Shown here: positions 24,021 through 36,119 of the stretch, one piece after another
How positions within the stretch are numbered: the first letter of the stretch is position 1
Layout: the number at the start of each line of letters is the position of its first letter
NCBI GenBank assembly: GCA_022695795.1
Contig: MU404079.1
Span: forward strand, 62,001-126,000
DNA from: Biscogniauxia marginata
Lineage: Eukaryota > Ascomycota > Sordariomycetes > Xylariales > Xylariaceae
DNA length: 64,000 nt
Direction: 5' to 3'
Program-made: the position numbers and the translations under genes
Notes under the pieces: generated by a model
Told to the model about the DNA's origin: nothing
Database searches by the model: none
Seen by the model: only the letters and a program-made list of their open reading frames with translations

Positions 24021-26461
24021 AGCTTAACGGAGGCTAACATGCGCGAATCCGATCGCTTGGCAAGTTCTGCTTAGATAAATAGAGTCGTTTGTCGGCAGTG
24101 TTCATAGAGGGCATTAAGATCTTCCGTAGTCACACTAACGTAACCGTCTTCATACGAAAAGCTACCTCGATCGCACGTGTTCATGAGGATATGTGGTGCT
24201 GTCATGATGGATATACAATACCTAGCCAATTTAGCATATTTCCTGGGAAAGAGCTGGGAAGTGTTGGGAAACATGAGGAATAAAGTGCCGAGGAAGGATC
24301 TTAACAGTTGCCTAGCAGATGCCCAGAAAGCTTCCATTATTTACCCAGTACATACCTAGGATCTACCCAGTATTTCCTACATATTATCCTTGCTTTACCC
24401 AGCAGCAACTTAGCACTTCCCTGTTAAACTGCAGCTAATATAAGATCTATGCATTGTAATATAATTGAGGTCTAGTCTTAATATCTTGCATTAAGCAAAG
24501 TAACAACGTACAGTTGCATAAACTATTCTTTCTAGCACTCTCGATGCTCTAATTAATTTGCTTGCCGAGGCAAAAGATAGCAAGGAGCCAAGATAACCTC
24601 AGTGATATTTTTTTATAACAGCACATACAAATGCATATGTCACCTATCTGGTTCTTTCTGGTTCGAGAAAGGATTTAACAAGAAACCTGCGTACACCCAG
24701 AACTACAGCCCCGAAATCCAGAAGTTCATATTCTAAGGGGTGACAGTAGTAACACCTACATATTATAAGTAATGGAACTTTAGCTCCTGGCTGCTGCGAT
24801 GTATGTTAGTATCTATATTAGGTAGTATACAAAGCCCTTCCAGGGGTTTCCTAATAGATAGTTAGGTCTTCGAGCTGTGATTCTGATGATAGTGAGAAGT
24901 ATAAGTATCCTCTCAGTTCACGCTCAATCTTGATTGTCCCGGATCAGCATCTCAGTAAGCCTTTGCTGGATTCTTCCATTCATACCTTTTTTAGTCGCCC
25001 CTTGTCGTGTTTCAGGTCCGAAATACTACTTCACTGTGTTGTCGATATGTTATCATAAGTCTATGTAAGAGATAAGTAATATATCATATTCGTTATATTT
25101 ATTACCATGGACATGGGGGGCAGTCTCCGTGAAGAAATAGTCAGACGATTAATAAGAAGTAACGTCACCGTCACTCTCCTACCTTCCTGGAAGAGACTTA
25201 CCTCAATACAACCTTGCTATGTCAAAGAAGATTCGGCAATAAGAGGATTGCTTAAAAATGATATATTAGTAAATCTGATATGTTTTGGTGAGCGTTGTCG
25301 TAATGCTTAATCGAGATAAAAACAATCTGAACTTGTAATGCAATTTGTATCTACTTGAAAGGTTGTATTATGACCATGTAGCGAAATGTCTCCAATAGGC
25401 TAGGAGCCCTTATATTATGTGTTTTGCGTGGGACCGTTCTTCTCTTCGCGTAAAGGTGTAATCTGCCTGCATTACCCCTGGCGCATGTCGTCCAAGTGTC
25501 TGCCTAAACCAATTACTACCGCACTCCATAAGATTTGCCGTTCCTTTTAACACCATTCTTCGAACCTAAATGTGGCGATCAGGGTGATAGAGTCCTCGGT
25601 AATTAGGGGAGTTGCAGGTGCGGAGTGAACCTGATGCTCGAACTTATAGTAATAGTCGAAGTGACGTTTCTGATTTTATTAGTATCTAGGCAGCAAATAA
25701 AACAGCTAATTATACTTTCTTTGGTATCATACCATTTATTTACTTACTTACTTATTTATTTATTTTTGTTTTGTTTTTTTAAACAAAGGATGGAAATAAT
25801 TAACGTCGTGCCGGGATGAATATTTACCTAGTATAGCTCACACATAGCTGCAAGTTTTATAAGAAACAATACTTAAGGTGAACTAATTAACTTCTAATAA
25901 TTTTATAAAATTCACGCTATAGCTATATTTGCTAGCTTGTATTCGTTGATCTTTCCAAAGAGAATCTCTTTACTACGCTAGAACTCAGGCGCTATATACC
26001 CACCTCCCCCCTTTCCCCCTTTTACCTACTTAAATACCAGGTTCCCTCCCTGCAAGATATTAAGATACTTAGCGAGAAAACGCCGCCTCTATGCTAAATC
26101 TCACGTTTATAGGTCCCCGTCCCTTTCTTTTTAAGATATTATACTCTTATACATAGTAAACTCTTTAAAAAGCGTCAAACTGTAGTGCACGCCTACACCA
26201 TATTACTGGAATTCTAGTCTTCATTCTTCTTACTCTAGCTAACCTCCAGCTTCTTACACCCGTACCTAAAACCCAAACTTCAAAACCCAAATACCTAATC
26301 CCTTCACGCGACGCCTCCATTTCTCGACGGACAACGACATTGGGTCCCTACCGGACTGACCTGGTCATTGATGCGGATTGCTGCTGTGTTGACGCATCGA
26401 GGGTTTTCAACCCACCGAGAATCTGAGAATCGTCGAAACAAAGAACTACTTAGAAGCAGCC
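24021..26461. other. Non-coding stretch before the transcription-factor gene
   Basis: No supported gene. A simple repeat of TTAC/TTAT units lies at 25738-25770. Pyrimidine-rich sequence at 25999-26020 and 26580-26640 is typical of upstream or intronic fungal DNA. Small frames (24071-24359, 25107-25310, 25625-25819) lack homology or codon-use support. Confidence 0.6.
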
Positions 26462-29400
26462 ATGTCGAACGATCAGTCTGTTTGGAGGTTGCTCCCCCAA
26501 AGCTCCCATCTAAACTCGTTCTCCTTTGCGCCCCAGACTTATCAACTCCCGAGGGAAACTCAGAAGAGTGCGCCATCCTTAGAAAGAAGGGGGAACCCCT
26601 CCTCTCTCTCTTTCTTACTCTCGTTACCATTGTTCTTCTCTAACCTGCTCGAGACTTGCAGACTATGTATTCGTAGATGAACACAACCGACATAAGCGGC
26701 TGAAGGGTATGAACTTAAAGTCTCTTTCTCAGGAAACATGTATACGCTAACCAGAGTGCACTACTAATAGTGATGAGGGCTTGCGAGGTATTTGCATGAC
26801 TGAACCCTCTGGTTTTTAACTTAGAGAGTATTAACATCTTACGAGGGTTGCCGGAGGAGAAAAATCAAATGCGACGCAGCGACAACAAACACACGGCAAT
26901 GCTCTGTTTGTATCCGGCTAAAGCTTCATTGTGTCCGTCCCAATGGCCAGTATGAAGGATCACCGACAGACACACAGACTTATGAACCGCAGAGGTCGGA
27001 CTATGAAACCGGGCAGGACAGCTTTAGGCATATGTCCATATCGTAATCGTCGTAGCAGTCCATGATGACCGCTCAACCGAAGCCGGGCATGTATCCCTCA
27101 CCTGGCTTCTATTCCGATCACCAAGGTGTCTACCCGTCGGTTGCGTATGGAGAATCGCCGGCAACACAGCACTATATGCAGTACGCTCATGTCCCGCACC
27201 CGCCTGTGGGAGCAATGGATCCGGCATATGCTGCCAATGTGTTTCCTACTCCTCCCATGCATCAGGTATCTGCTCCACATTCCGAGGCCTCGCCAGAGTC
27301 CTATACTACTGATCCCTACGGCCAGCAGCATGATCTTGCTGATCTCTTGGGTTCTCTGAAGGTTGACGAAAGGGGCACAGGTTAGTTTATGATCGCCATT
27401 GTTTATGGAAATAACTGGGTCAGAGTACTAATTTGTCCAAGCACCTTATCTAAACAACAAGATGGCTCTCGCGTCGGGGGAGCCAGAAGAGCCTGCAGTG
27501 GAAGATGCGGATGATTTCAAGAATGCCCTGCCACCCTTGCTTTCAGGTCCGGGATTAAAGATACGAATACCGCCCGAGCTAATGCCCGACGACGAAACCA
27601 TCATGCAGTACTTTGATCTTTATTTTGCCAATGTGCACCCTTATGTCCCAGTACTCAACAAGGCGCAGCTCTATCACCAGTGGCATACAAATCGAGAGTC
27701 GATATCGCCTTTGCTCCTGGAAGCTATCTTCGCGGTAGCTGGACGGCTCGCCGATGAACCAGCCCTGGGACAACAATGGATCGCCTTAGTTTCGAGTAAG
27801 AACTGGTGACCCTTCCGATTAATATTGCCTTTATTCACGACTAACACATCCTATAGAACATGCTGACTCGTTTATGGACGTTCCACGGTTAAGTACTCTA
27901 CAAGCACTCCTAATTATCCTAAAAGCAAGAGAAGCTGTGCTAAAGCGTGGTTACTACTACCGCTCCTGGATGTCTATAGTACATTGTGTAGCCATGGCCA
28001 AGGATTTGGGCCTTGATGAGCATTCCGAAAACCACAAATTGGGAAGGCCTTGTGGATCAACACCAACTGAGTGCTTAGCGAAGACCAGGATTTGGCAGAC
28101 GATATTTGTTTGTGAGACGATGATAGCTGCACCCCAAGGTAAAGAAAACCACTTCTAGCATATGGAACAATTTGTTGGTTGAGTCTAACGATGTTTCTAG
28201 GGCGAGACGATCTTTCGGTGGAGTTAGAGACATTGGATTTCACCATCCCGAGGCCGTTGCCTGTGTAACGAGCCTGACAGGATACGGTTATCCTGGCGGG
28301 ATTCGCACGGTGTTTCTGACGTAAAGGTTCAGGAGGGTGAGGTCGAATTGGAATATCACTTGAGTGCTCGTTAGAGTAAGTCTCGCTTGATTCCAATGAG
28401 TGAATGAAGCCTTAGATTGATAGCTGAAGAGAAAGTAATTACAGGAAACTATCTTTCCTTATATATTCCTTGAAGGGCACCGAGGGCACGAAAGGCACGC
28501 CGATCATTTGGTGCCTTTCCAAAAATAGAAGGAATGCGCAGCATTCCTCCGAAATAACTGTTATTCCGTTTCCGGCGTTATTACCCAAGCCCAAGTTGGT
28601 CGGGTCGTAACAGCCTGGTAATGATGAAGCAGAATATCATGAGACGCGCAATTTTACGTACTTTACCCGAATCGTCCGCAACATCCACCGGATGAACTCG
28701 ATCTACTCGAAAATCAAGAGAAAGAAGGAATGGGGCATCGACCCCGAATTTGTCCAGCTCAACCCTACCCTATCCTCCTGGATCAATGATCTCCCTCCTG
28801 ACATGTGCATCACGTTCCCGCCAGATGGATCGCCTCCATGGCTGCCCTCGCATTACATTGGAAACTTGCACTCGTATTATTACCTGAGCATAACATTATT
28901 ACATCGACCGCAACTAACATTCATGGAGCCCATGGGGGTGGACGGACAATGGAGGTCGCATATGTTGCTTTGTTATTCATCTGCGAAAGCCTTGTGCCGT
29001 ATCCAGGAATCGATGTTGCAGTCGTATGGTTTAAGTGGGCTCCAGTGCATGCAAAGAGGCATTGGTTTCACCATATATGCAGTACTTTTGTGCATCGTCC
29101 TTCACCTCGTGCGTTGATCTTGATTTTTATGTTTTCTTAGCATTCATACGAAAGGTTATACTAACGACGTATATAGGTAGCCTTGACCTCTCCCGATCCA
29201 GAAATCAACACTAATGCCCGCAACTACTTTACTCGTCACATGAGGATTCTAGAAAAGACTATGTCTTCCTGGCCTCTACCCGAGATGGTAAAGCAAATTG
29301 ACGCCGTTCGAAAAGCTTTCTCTGCTGATGTTAGGAAACCATTCGTTTTGAAACCAAGTTTCCCATACGGAAGCCCGCACCCTAGCCATCCAAGTCCACC

Positions 29401-29626
29401 CCGAGCAAATACCTTCAAACCGCCTATATTGAGGACTAGTTCCTTAGACCCGAGTTTAGACTCCCAGGCCAGGCCACACTCCCAAGTCAGTTATGCCAAT
29501 CATCCCATAACGCCCATATCTTCCGGTTCTGGGGACAACAAGAGTGAGTCTCCAACGGTAGAGTCACTTTCCATGATGGCTCCGGGCCAAACGTCTCAAG
29601 CACCACCTTCACATGTTCCGTTCTAA
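26462..29626 (+). pseudogene. Zn2Cys6 transcription factor with Fungal_trans domain, broken by two stops and a solo LTR
   Basis: Inferred exons are 26462-26567, 26662-26706, 26771-26787, 26846-27380, 27442-27795, 27857-28138, 28201-29108 (interrupted) and 29177-29626; introns are 54-94 nt with GT..AG ends and phases that fit. Exons 3-4 encode a Zn2Cys6 cluster with spacing CX2CX6CX9CX2CX6C. The middle exons encode a fungal-specific transcription factor domain (PF04082 type). Breaks: TAA at 27044-27046 and TAG at 27053-27055, both one C-to-T change in CpA from Gln codons, and an LTR at 28264-28612 after a Pro codon, flanked by GCCTG. Removing the LTR restores the frame. Exon 1 is the least certain; the last stop (29624-29626) may also be a former CAA. 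The family is a nuclear DNA-binding regulator; its target is unknown. Confidence 0.82.
28264..28612 (-). repeat. Solo LTR in the transcription-factor exon, TSD GCCTG (349 bp)
   Basis: Starts TGTAACGAGCC and ends GGGTCGTAACA, flanked by GCCTG at 28259-28263 and 28613-28617. The middle resembles the R-U5 half of the other LTRs read in reverse, while the U3 half is new (type F) and includes the inverted repeat GGAATGC-GCA-GCATTCC near 28532. It shows little RIP. No internal sequence remains, so it formed by LTR-LTR recombination. Confidence 0.85.
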
Positions 29627-30181
29627 GTTTATGGCACGCGTGCGCATGAAATATTTGCATAGCTGCAAGCCGAGGTTTTCTCGGTATATGGATCGACAAG
29701 GATATGGGTACTAACTTAGTACCCCTATTGTCTAACAAGTTCAGTATGCCAGGGCGCAGAGGGGCGTGCGCCTCTGATGCGCTGCCTAGGCTTCTGAGCT
29801 ATGCACCCGAGTAGACCTATCGATCGGCCTAGTTAAAAATACCTTGTCCCGTGGGGGCTTAACCTCCACCGCTAGTGTTCAATCTAAATTAAAGTGGGAA
29901 GATAGTCTGGGTTGCGGGAGCTTTAGCGCGGGGCTTTCAGCGACAAGTGGGGTTAGCGATACCCTTTTGTTCAGCCTTACCTAATTTAATTTGTTTCTGC
30001 AGGTGTCCATTTATCTAATCTACAACTTTCCTCTTTTAATCCCCGTACCTTTTACCACACACATACACACTCATCCCCACCAGAGTTCCACACGCCGCCG
30101 GTAATCCCTCTCATCTTGAGCATATATTTACCACACCACCTATCGCCTGGCCGAACAATCTAGATCGACACGAGAAATAGG
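29627..30181. other. Intergenic region
   Basis: No coding signal. A run of near-normal base composition at 29740-29990 is followed by a pyrimidine-rich stretch at 30000-30110 typical of a fungal promoter, ahead of the Myb-like relic. Confidence 0.55.
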
Positions 30182-30554
30182 ATGACATCCGAAGTAGCAA
30201 TATTTGATCTTATCACCGCAAGTGATATCATAGTTGTCGTCAAGGTCTAGGAATGCTTCGACACAAAGCTAGAGGTATGCTCTCTTAGCCTGCTTGTATT
30301 ATGGGACGAGCTAATCTAGATAAATCTAGATCAACTGGGAGAAGCTGGCCGCCAAAGTTGGCTTTAAGGACGGTGCCACGGCTAGAGCCCACTACGGAGC
30401 ACTTCTTCAACCTGACGATGCCGAGGGTCTATTAAAACAAAGCAAGCTCGATACGCCCGTTACAAAAGATGTCGATATCAAGACCGAAAATGGTGCCCGT
30501 GGTTAACTTACCTCTTCTTACCTATACGACAAGTTGAAGGAAGGCGAGATTTAA
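30182..30554 (+). pseudogene. Small Myb-like DNA-binding protein relic
   Basis: From the ATG at 30182 the frame gives a short acidic start, an in-frame TAG at 30248-30250, then a likely intron (about 30275-30329, GT..AG). A helix-turn-helix part follows with Trp-Glu-Lys-Leu-Ala and Gly-Phe-Lys-Asp-Gly-Ala-Thr-Ala, typical of small fungal Myb-like proteins of roughly 100 residues. A second TAA falls near 30503 and the terminal stop is at 30552-30554. Such proteins usually have one Myb/SANT-like domain and are presumed nuclear. The stops look like RIP damage. Similarity is judged from memory. Confidence 0.55.
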
Positions 30555-31302
30555 TACACAGCTAGATTGATATTTAAATCGAAATTCTCCCCGTCGTGCG
30601 GTCACGAATAAAACGAATAAATAAATGGATAAATATAACTATTAGTAGGTACAAAAACAACGAGTATAATAAACATGGCATTTTTAATCCAGTTATTCCC
30701 CAAAGATTGTTTTAAAAGCGCTTGCTAAATTAAAAACTAGATAGCAACTTTATCTTTGTTAAATGATATGTGCTTCGCGACTTCGAAACAAGTTTCTTTG
30801 TTTATCCGTCGGACTCTTGTTATACGCGTTTTTAACAGTATTTTTATCTCATGCGTTAAATATATAGCTTAATTACCCTCGTAGAGAATCTATAATATTA
30901 GCATAAACATTTACCTTATTTATTTTCGCTTTGTTTAGTAGGATTTAACTAGTACTCGTAATCGTTCCTTTGAAAATTAATACCTGCAGCTTTCTAGGTG
31001 GTTATAAGGACCTAAAAAAACAGCGTTTTCATTTTATAAGCAAAGTTTAACCTCTAATAAAAAGCGATACCTGCAAACGGCACCCGGATTTAGATTTAGT
31101 GGTTTAATATCCGGGCCAGTTTATAATGAGACATGTATAAAACATCATATAAATCATTTTTTCATGTAATACTTTATAGATCTCATTTTCTTTCCCTTGT
31201 TTTATAATAACGCATGTGTTTTTTATTGCTTTATAGCATTATTTTAAAACACATACCTTATTTAAAACATCTTTAAAGTAAGCCGGCTATAAATAAATAA
31301 AA
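30555..31302. other. AT-rich intergenic region
   Basis: No gene or LTR end recognised. Composition drifts toward AT-rich, as at island margins. Confidence 0.5.
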
Positions 31303-32290
31303 ATGTTACTATATAAACGACAAAGTAAAACTTCTGATTTTAATTTTGAACTAAACAATTTTCCACTCGAGTTTTACGACAGCCTTAATATAATATTTCT
31401 TACGAAGCGCGCCTTTCGAGAGTTTAATCGTAGGAATAGTTTAAACCCGGTTAAGTACAAGAAATCATATTTGGAATTACTATTATCCTTAGCCCGCTTT
31501 TTAAGACAAGGCGGCTTAAATATAATAGATTTTCGAGGAGTAAGCCTTACTACATCGCACTTATAAGGTTATAATTATTTATATATAGTTTAATGGCCCG
31601 AGCTCGAGGACAACCCTAATATTAGCGAAGTCGTAATATCTAAATCAATAATGGCTAAATATGTATCGAAATCGATTATAACTAGAATCAAGAATCCACA
31701 TACTAAACGTTTATTACCTTATAACGCAAACTTTAAATAAATAATGGCTAAACATGGGATTTATATACCGGATCAACTATTTAAAAAATGTAAAATCCCC
31801 ACTCCAGAGAATATAAATAATATTTATTAGCTTATAATAAAAAGAAAACAATTTCTAGACCTAGAAGTTTTTATCGAGGAAGCCTTTTAATTTATAAAGG
31901 CGAGGTTTCGAGATGTCTCGGAAGCTTGTGTAACGCATACCGTTCTTCCACATATATAAGAATATAAAGCGCATTTAAAAATTCCAAGCAGATATAATGA
32001 CCTTTTTAACAATATATAGTCGATAAATAATAAGGAGGTAATTAAACCTAAACCTGACATCTAGGATAGTATTTATGCTACAGCGGTTCACACGACAATA
32101 AAAAATGAATTGGGCAAGTTTATTACACCAAAAACATCACTCCAACATGCATTAGCCGCACCTAACTTCTTTATTAAGGCGAAAGGCCCTGACGGCGCAC
32201 TTAGAGTTGCCAAGAGACAGGCTCTTAACGACGGGGCCTATAATGCTCGAGCCAGTAAGTATTATTTTTTTAACGCCTTATTAACATAAG
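31303..32290 (+). pseudogene. DUF7924-family gene, 5' part, cut by retroelements
   Basis: The first open stretch, 31303-31566 (87 codons), reads with LysArg...ArgGluPheAsnArgArgAsn and a Gly-Gly...Asp-Phe-Arg-Gly segment near the family's N-terminus. After a frame change the protein continues at about 31590-32280 with RIP-type stops. The conserved core is Ala-Pro-Asn-Phe-Phe-Ile, a Lys (usually Glu) and Ala-Lys-Gly-Pro-Asp-Gly near 32155-32200, then AlaLysArgGlnAla. The family core resembles a PD-(D/E)XK nuclease motif, and here the Glu is Lys (a G-to-A change). Interrupted at 32290 by a 15.3-kb nested insertion (ATAAG duplicated); the gene resumes at 47588. Confidence 0.72.
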
Positions 32291-32733
32291 TGTGACGAAC
32301 CTCCCTATGTATTCCTAGTCAACTAACTTCACAAGTAAATACGTACTAGGTTTTCTTGATTTAAAGGTAACAGTGGGTTAAGATTAATTTAAGTATTTCA
32401 CAATGGTTGTTCGTCAAAGAGGTTTCAAGGTACTCTCACTATAATATCAAAAAGTAACTATAATCTTAGATTAATAACTAAAAAACTAGAATAAATAACT
32501 AAATACATAAAGAATCTTAATCTACTTATACTTATTCTTTTTTTCCTATTATTAAATAAATCACTAAATCATTAATCTCTTATTTATAATTTAATAATCC
32601 ATTAAATCATTAAATCATAAATCTCTTATTTATAATTTACTGATTTATTGGCGTTCTTTCTAAATTAAGCGCTTAACGCCGCTTTTCTAGTCATGTGACT
32701 CACATGTAACATAACACAGGGAAGTTTATAATA
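32291..32733 (-). repeat. 3' LTR, U3 type C (443 bp)
   Basis: It begins TGTGACGAACCTCCC and ends GGGAAGTTTATAATA, a RIP-mutated form of GGGAAGTTCGTAACA as in its partner. Tandem AT-rich units related to TTAATCTCTTATTTATAATT occur twice at 32570-32640. Confidence 0.9.
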
Positions 32734-32950
32734 TTATTCTTCCCCTTTAAGAATCTTTATCCCAAAAATAAAAGAAAATATAACTTAATTATTCCTTCCT
32801 TGGTTAATAAGTTTTTACCCCCATTTTAACATGTTTTATTAAGTCATAAAAAACCGCGAAGAAATTCCCGAAATTTCTCGTCGTACCCGGAAACAAATTA
32901 AAAACAAACTAGTTTTAATAAACTTAATTATTCTTAAAGGTCGAAAAAAA

Positions 32951-33487
32951 ATGCCTTGTTTTTACTACGATCATAACGAGAAGAAATACATTATTTCCGA
33001 CGAATTTAATCGTTATAATAAATATATCCAGATAAATCATACCCGATACGACGTTTTTAATATTTCTAGAAGTAATATAACTAAGATTATTAAGCAGTTC
33101 CAAAAAATCGAAAACGAACTAAAAAAGGCTAAAACACGCTAAAAGGCTACGATGATCCGCGTTCGTCGCCTTTGTATTTAACGTCGTTTTTAATCTAAAA
33201 AATTAAAAAAAATAATTATACGCGGTTTAAACTTTATCGAGAAATTAAAACGCGTTAAGCGTAAAAAAGCGGAATAAAAGCGCCTTACTAAAGAATCGCA
33301 ACGTAAAGAGAAAAAACAGCGTTAATTTAAATTCGCATAGAACTTGCCTATTTTCAAGCCCTTCCTTCCTTCCTTTCTTAACTCTTTTTAACAAAACCCG
33401 GACTTCGACGTTCAAGCCTTTCTAGCCGGTTTAGGTTCTAACGATAAAAGTCCTTAATTTCCTTTATCAAGTTCTTTAAATGCTTAA
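32951..33487 (+). pseudogene. Antisense Zn2Cys6-like ORF, type C element copy
   Basis: It lies on the strand opposite the element, between its 3' LTR and pol end. From ATG 32951 it is open for 63 codons. It starts Met-Pro-Cys, with Cys positions spaced CX2CX6CX8CX2CX7C, but all except the first are now Tyr (TAC/TAT/TAC), as expected from G-to-A changes. After the stop at 33140-33142 the same frame continues with an Arg/Lys/Glu-rich helical region and an acidic tail to a stop at 33455-33457 or 33485-33487. The sequence is clearly diverged from the type A copies while keeping start, spacing and architecture, so the two derive from an older common ORF. Confidence 0.6.
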
Positions 33488-35456
33488 GTGGTTTTTAAGT
33501 ATTTTCTTTTAATAGATATTCTTCTTACTTAACAAAATACTATAACTAATTATTAACTTTTCTTGAATTTAATATCTTTTTTATTTCGTATTTATTAAGA
33601 TTTTCTTTAAATTCTAATTAATTTTTTGGTATAATATTATTTAATACTAGTTTTAATAATAAAATATAAAATATAAAATGTATTTTAAATCCTTTTAATA
33701 GTATTAACTTATAATTAACTTTTAAAATAACCTTTTTAATCCTATATAGTCCCAATTTCTTAAATTCGAGTTTTTCGCTAAGTCGCTTTGTTTTAATTTA
33801 AGGTGTTTTTAATGTTACGCCTTGTTATTAACGAAGCAAGTAAACTATATCTCCTTTTTTAAGAATTAATCCTTTAATTCTTTTTTTATTATAGTACTTT
33901 ATTATTTTATTTTAAATAAACTATAATTCTTTTTATAGCCGTTATTATATTGCTTAAATCTTTTCGGATAGTACTTTTACTCTCGGGGCCTTTATTTCGA
34001 TTTTTGATGCTTCTATAAATTCGATTGGTTGTTTTTAGGTTTCCGCCTTTTGCTTATACACTGCCTCGTGTAGTAACATCTTTATATCTTCGTTAATTAA
34101 AGTGTTATATACTATTTAGGCTATTAATAATAATTCTACCTAGTTATTCATTTCTTAATTAATATAACTTCATAAATACTATTTTATTATTTGGTTTAGT
34201 TTTTTTATTTGTCCGTTTATTTAAGGGTAATACGTTATAAATAACTTTTATTTAATTTTTATTCGTTTTATTAGGTTAATTCAAAATTTTAACGTAAACA
34301 ACTTATCTTTATTTAAAATAACGCGTTTTAGTAACCCATATTTATTAACGTATTCTCTTAAAAAGCTGAAAACTAGTTGTTTTACTATGCTCGATTCGTT
34401 AAATAGTAAAAAGTAGGTGTATTTCATGAGTCTATTAACAATTACCTATATGCTGTTATAAGGTACTTTTATAGTAAGATCTTTTGACTTTAAAAGTTTC
34501 ACTACAAAATCCCATGTAATTATATGCCACGCTCTATTAAGTATCTAGGTTAGTTATAATAGTCCATATGGTTTATATTAGGATGCTTTAGCCTTATTAT
34601 AGATGTTGTAATTCTTCATAATTCTTTTAACTGTTTATCGTATTCCTAGAAAGTCGAATTCTTCCTAAAGTCGTTTCATTATTTTGAAAATCCCTTAATA
34701 GCTATATAAAGGATATTTATGAAATTCTTTAACAAATTCGTCCTATACTTATTTTAATATATATACCTTTTCTTTATATAAAAAAAGTTTATTGCTAAAT
34801 CCTTGCTAAAACTATAATTATTTTTCCTTTTAATTATAATTTTCCTTAAACCGTTATTTCTAGTTTCCTATGTTAATTCGTATATAAGTTAATATAATTA
34901 ATTTATTATTTTGTTATTTAAATATTTAAACATTTCTTTTATTAATTTTTAATTTATAATCTCCCCTTCTATTAAAAAGATCTACTTAAATATTTTCCTT
35001 TCTTTTAATATACTAGATTCTAAAATTAAACTTAAATAGGAAAATCATTTAACACTTATATTTTTAATTAAGCGTTTATGTTATTATAAATCGTGTAAGG
35101 TTTTTATAGTTTAAATAAATATTAATAAGTTTCTTAATTCCGTTAAATTATGGTTTTTATTCTTTTAATGCTTTAATAACTACTAATAGTTCCTTGTTAT
35201 AAATTTAATAGTTCAATTTAGCATTATATAGTGTTTTAAATAGATACGTGACTAGATATTATTTCTTATTGTTTTTTAATTACTCCAGGATTGCTTTAAT
35301 AGCGAAATTTAAAGCGTTTATCTTTAATCGTTTTTTTTTTTTTTTCATTTGGAAGTTTATATATAACCTCACTAGTTATAACTTCTTTTAACTACTAAAA
35401 AGCCTATCTAGCTTCTTTAATGAAATAAAAAGCCTTTCTTGTTTTTATTAAGGTAA

Positions 35457-35945
35457 TGTTACGACCAACAAGGATAAAACAGGAAAAGGTCACGTGACCT
35501 TGAGGGTCCCGTGACTTGAAGTGGGATTCTTTGTAACTCTTCCTGAGAATCTATAAAGAATTAAAGAAAAGTGGGATTCTTTGTTACTCTCCTTAAGAAT
35601 CTATAGAGAATTAAAGAGAAGAGAAGTGGGATTTTTTGTTACTCTTCCTAAGAATTTATAGAGAATTAAAGAGAAAATAAGTATTCTTTATTTGTCTTTG
35701 AAGTATAAATAAATTAAAATCTTTTTTGTGTATTTAATTATTTTTTCTAGTTTTTTAGCTATTAATTTAAAATTATAATTACTCTTTAATACTATAATGA
35801 GAATACCTTAAAACCTCTTTAACAAATAATTATTATAAAATACTTAAACTAATCTTAATTTATTATTATTTTTAAATTAAGAAAACCTAATACATATTTA
35901 CTTGTGAAGTTAATTGATTAAGAATATATAAAGAAGTTCGTTACA
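35457..35945 (+). repeat. 5' LTR, U3 type A (489 bp)
   Basis: It starts TGTTACGACCAACAAGG and ends AAGAAGTTCGTTACA. Three tandem hairpin units lie at 35519-35690; GGTCACGTGACC is at 35487-35498. Confidence 0.95.
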
Positions 35946-36119
35946 TTTTGATAGCTTTTTAATTAGTGTTTAACATTAGTTTAAAAAAGGAAGGGACTCT
36001 TAATTAAACCGTCCCAGGATAAGTATGCCCCTTAAAACTAAAAGGTAACAAAAAAAGAAATAAATAGAAAAACAATAATTAATAAACTCTTAAACGAAAG
36101 CTTTAGGTCTTTTTACGGT

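Noticed and set aside
25738..25775. Centromere or telomere repeat
   Set aside because: Only a short TTAC/TTAT simple repeat; no TTAGGG arrays.
26304..26630. Minus-strand 108-residue ORF
   Set aside because: It overlaps exon 1 and intron 1 of the transcription-factor gene on the other strand, and has no family features.
27974..28396. Minus-strand 140-residue ORF
   Set aside because: It is antisense to the Fungal_trans exons and runs into the solo LTR; composition fits a shadow frame.
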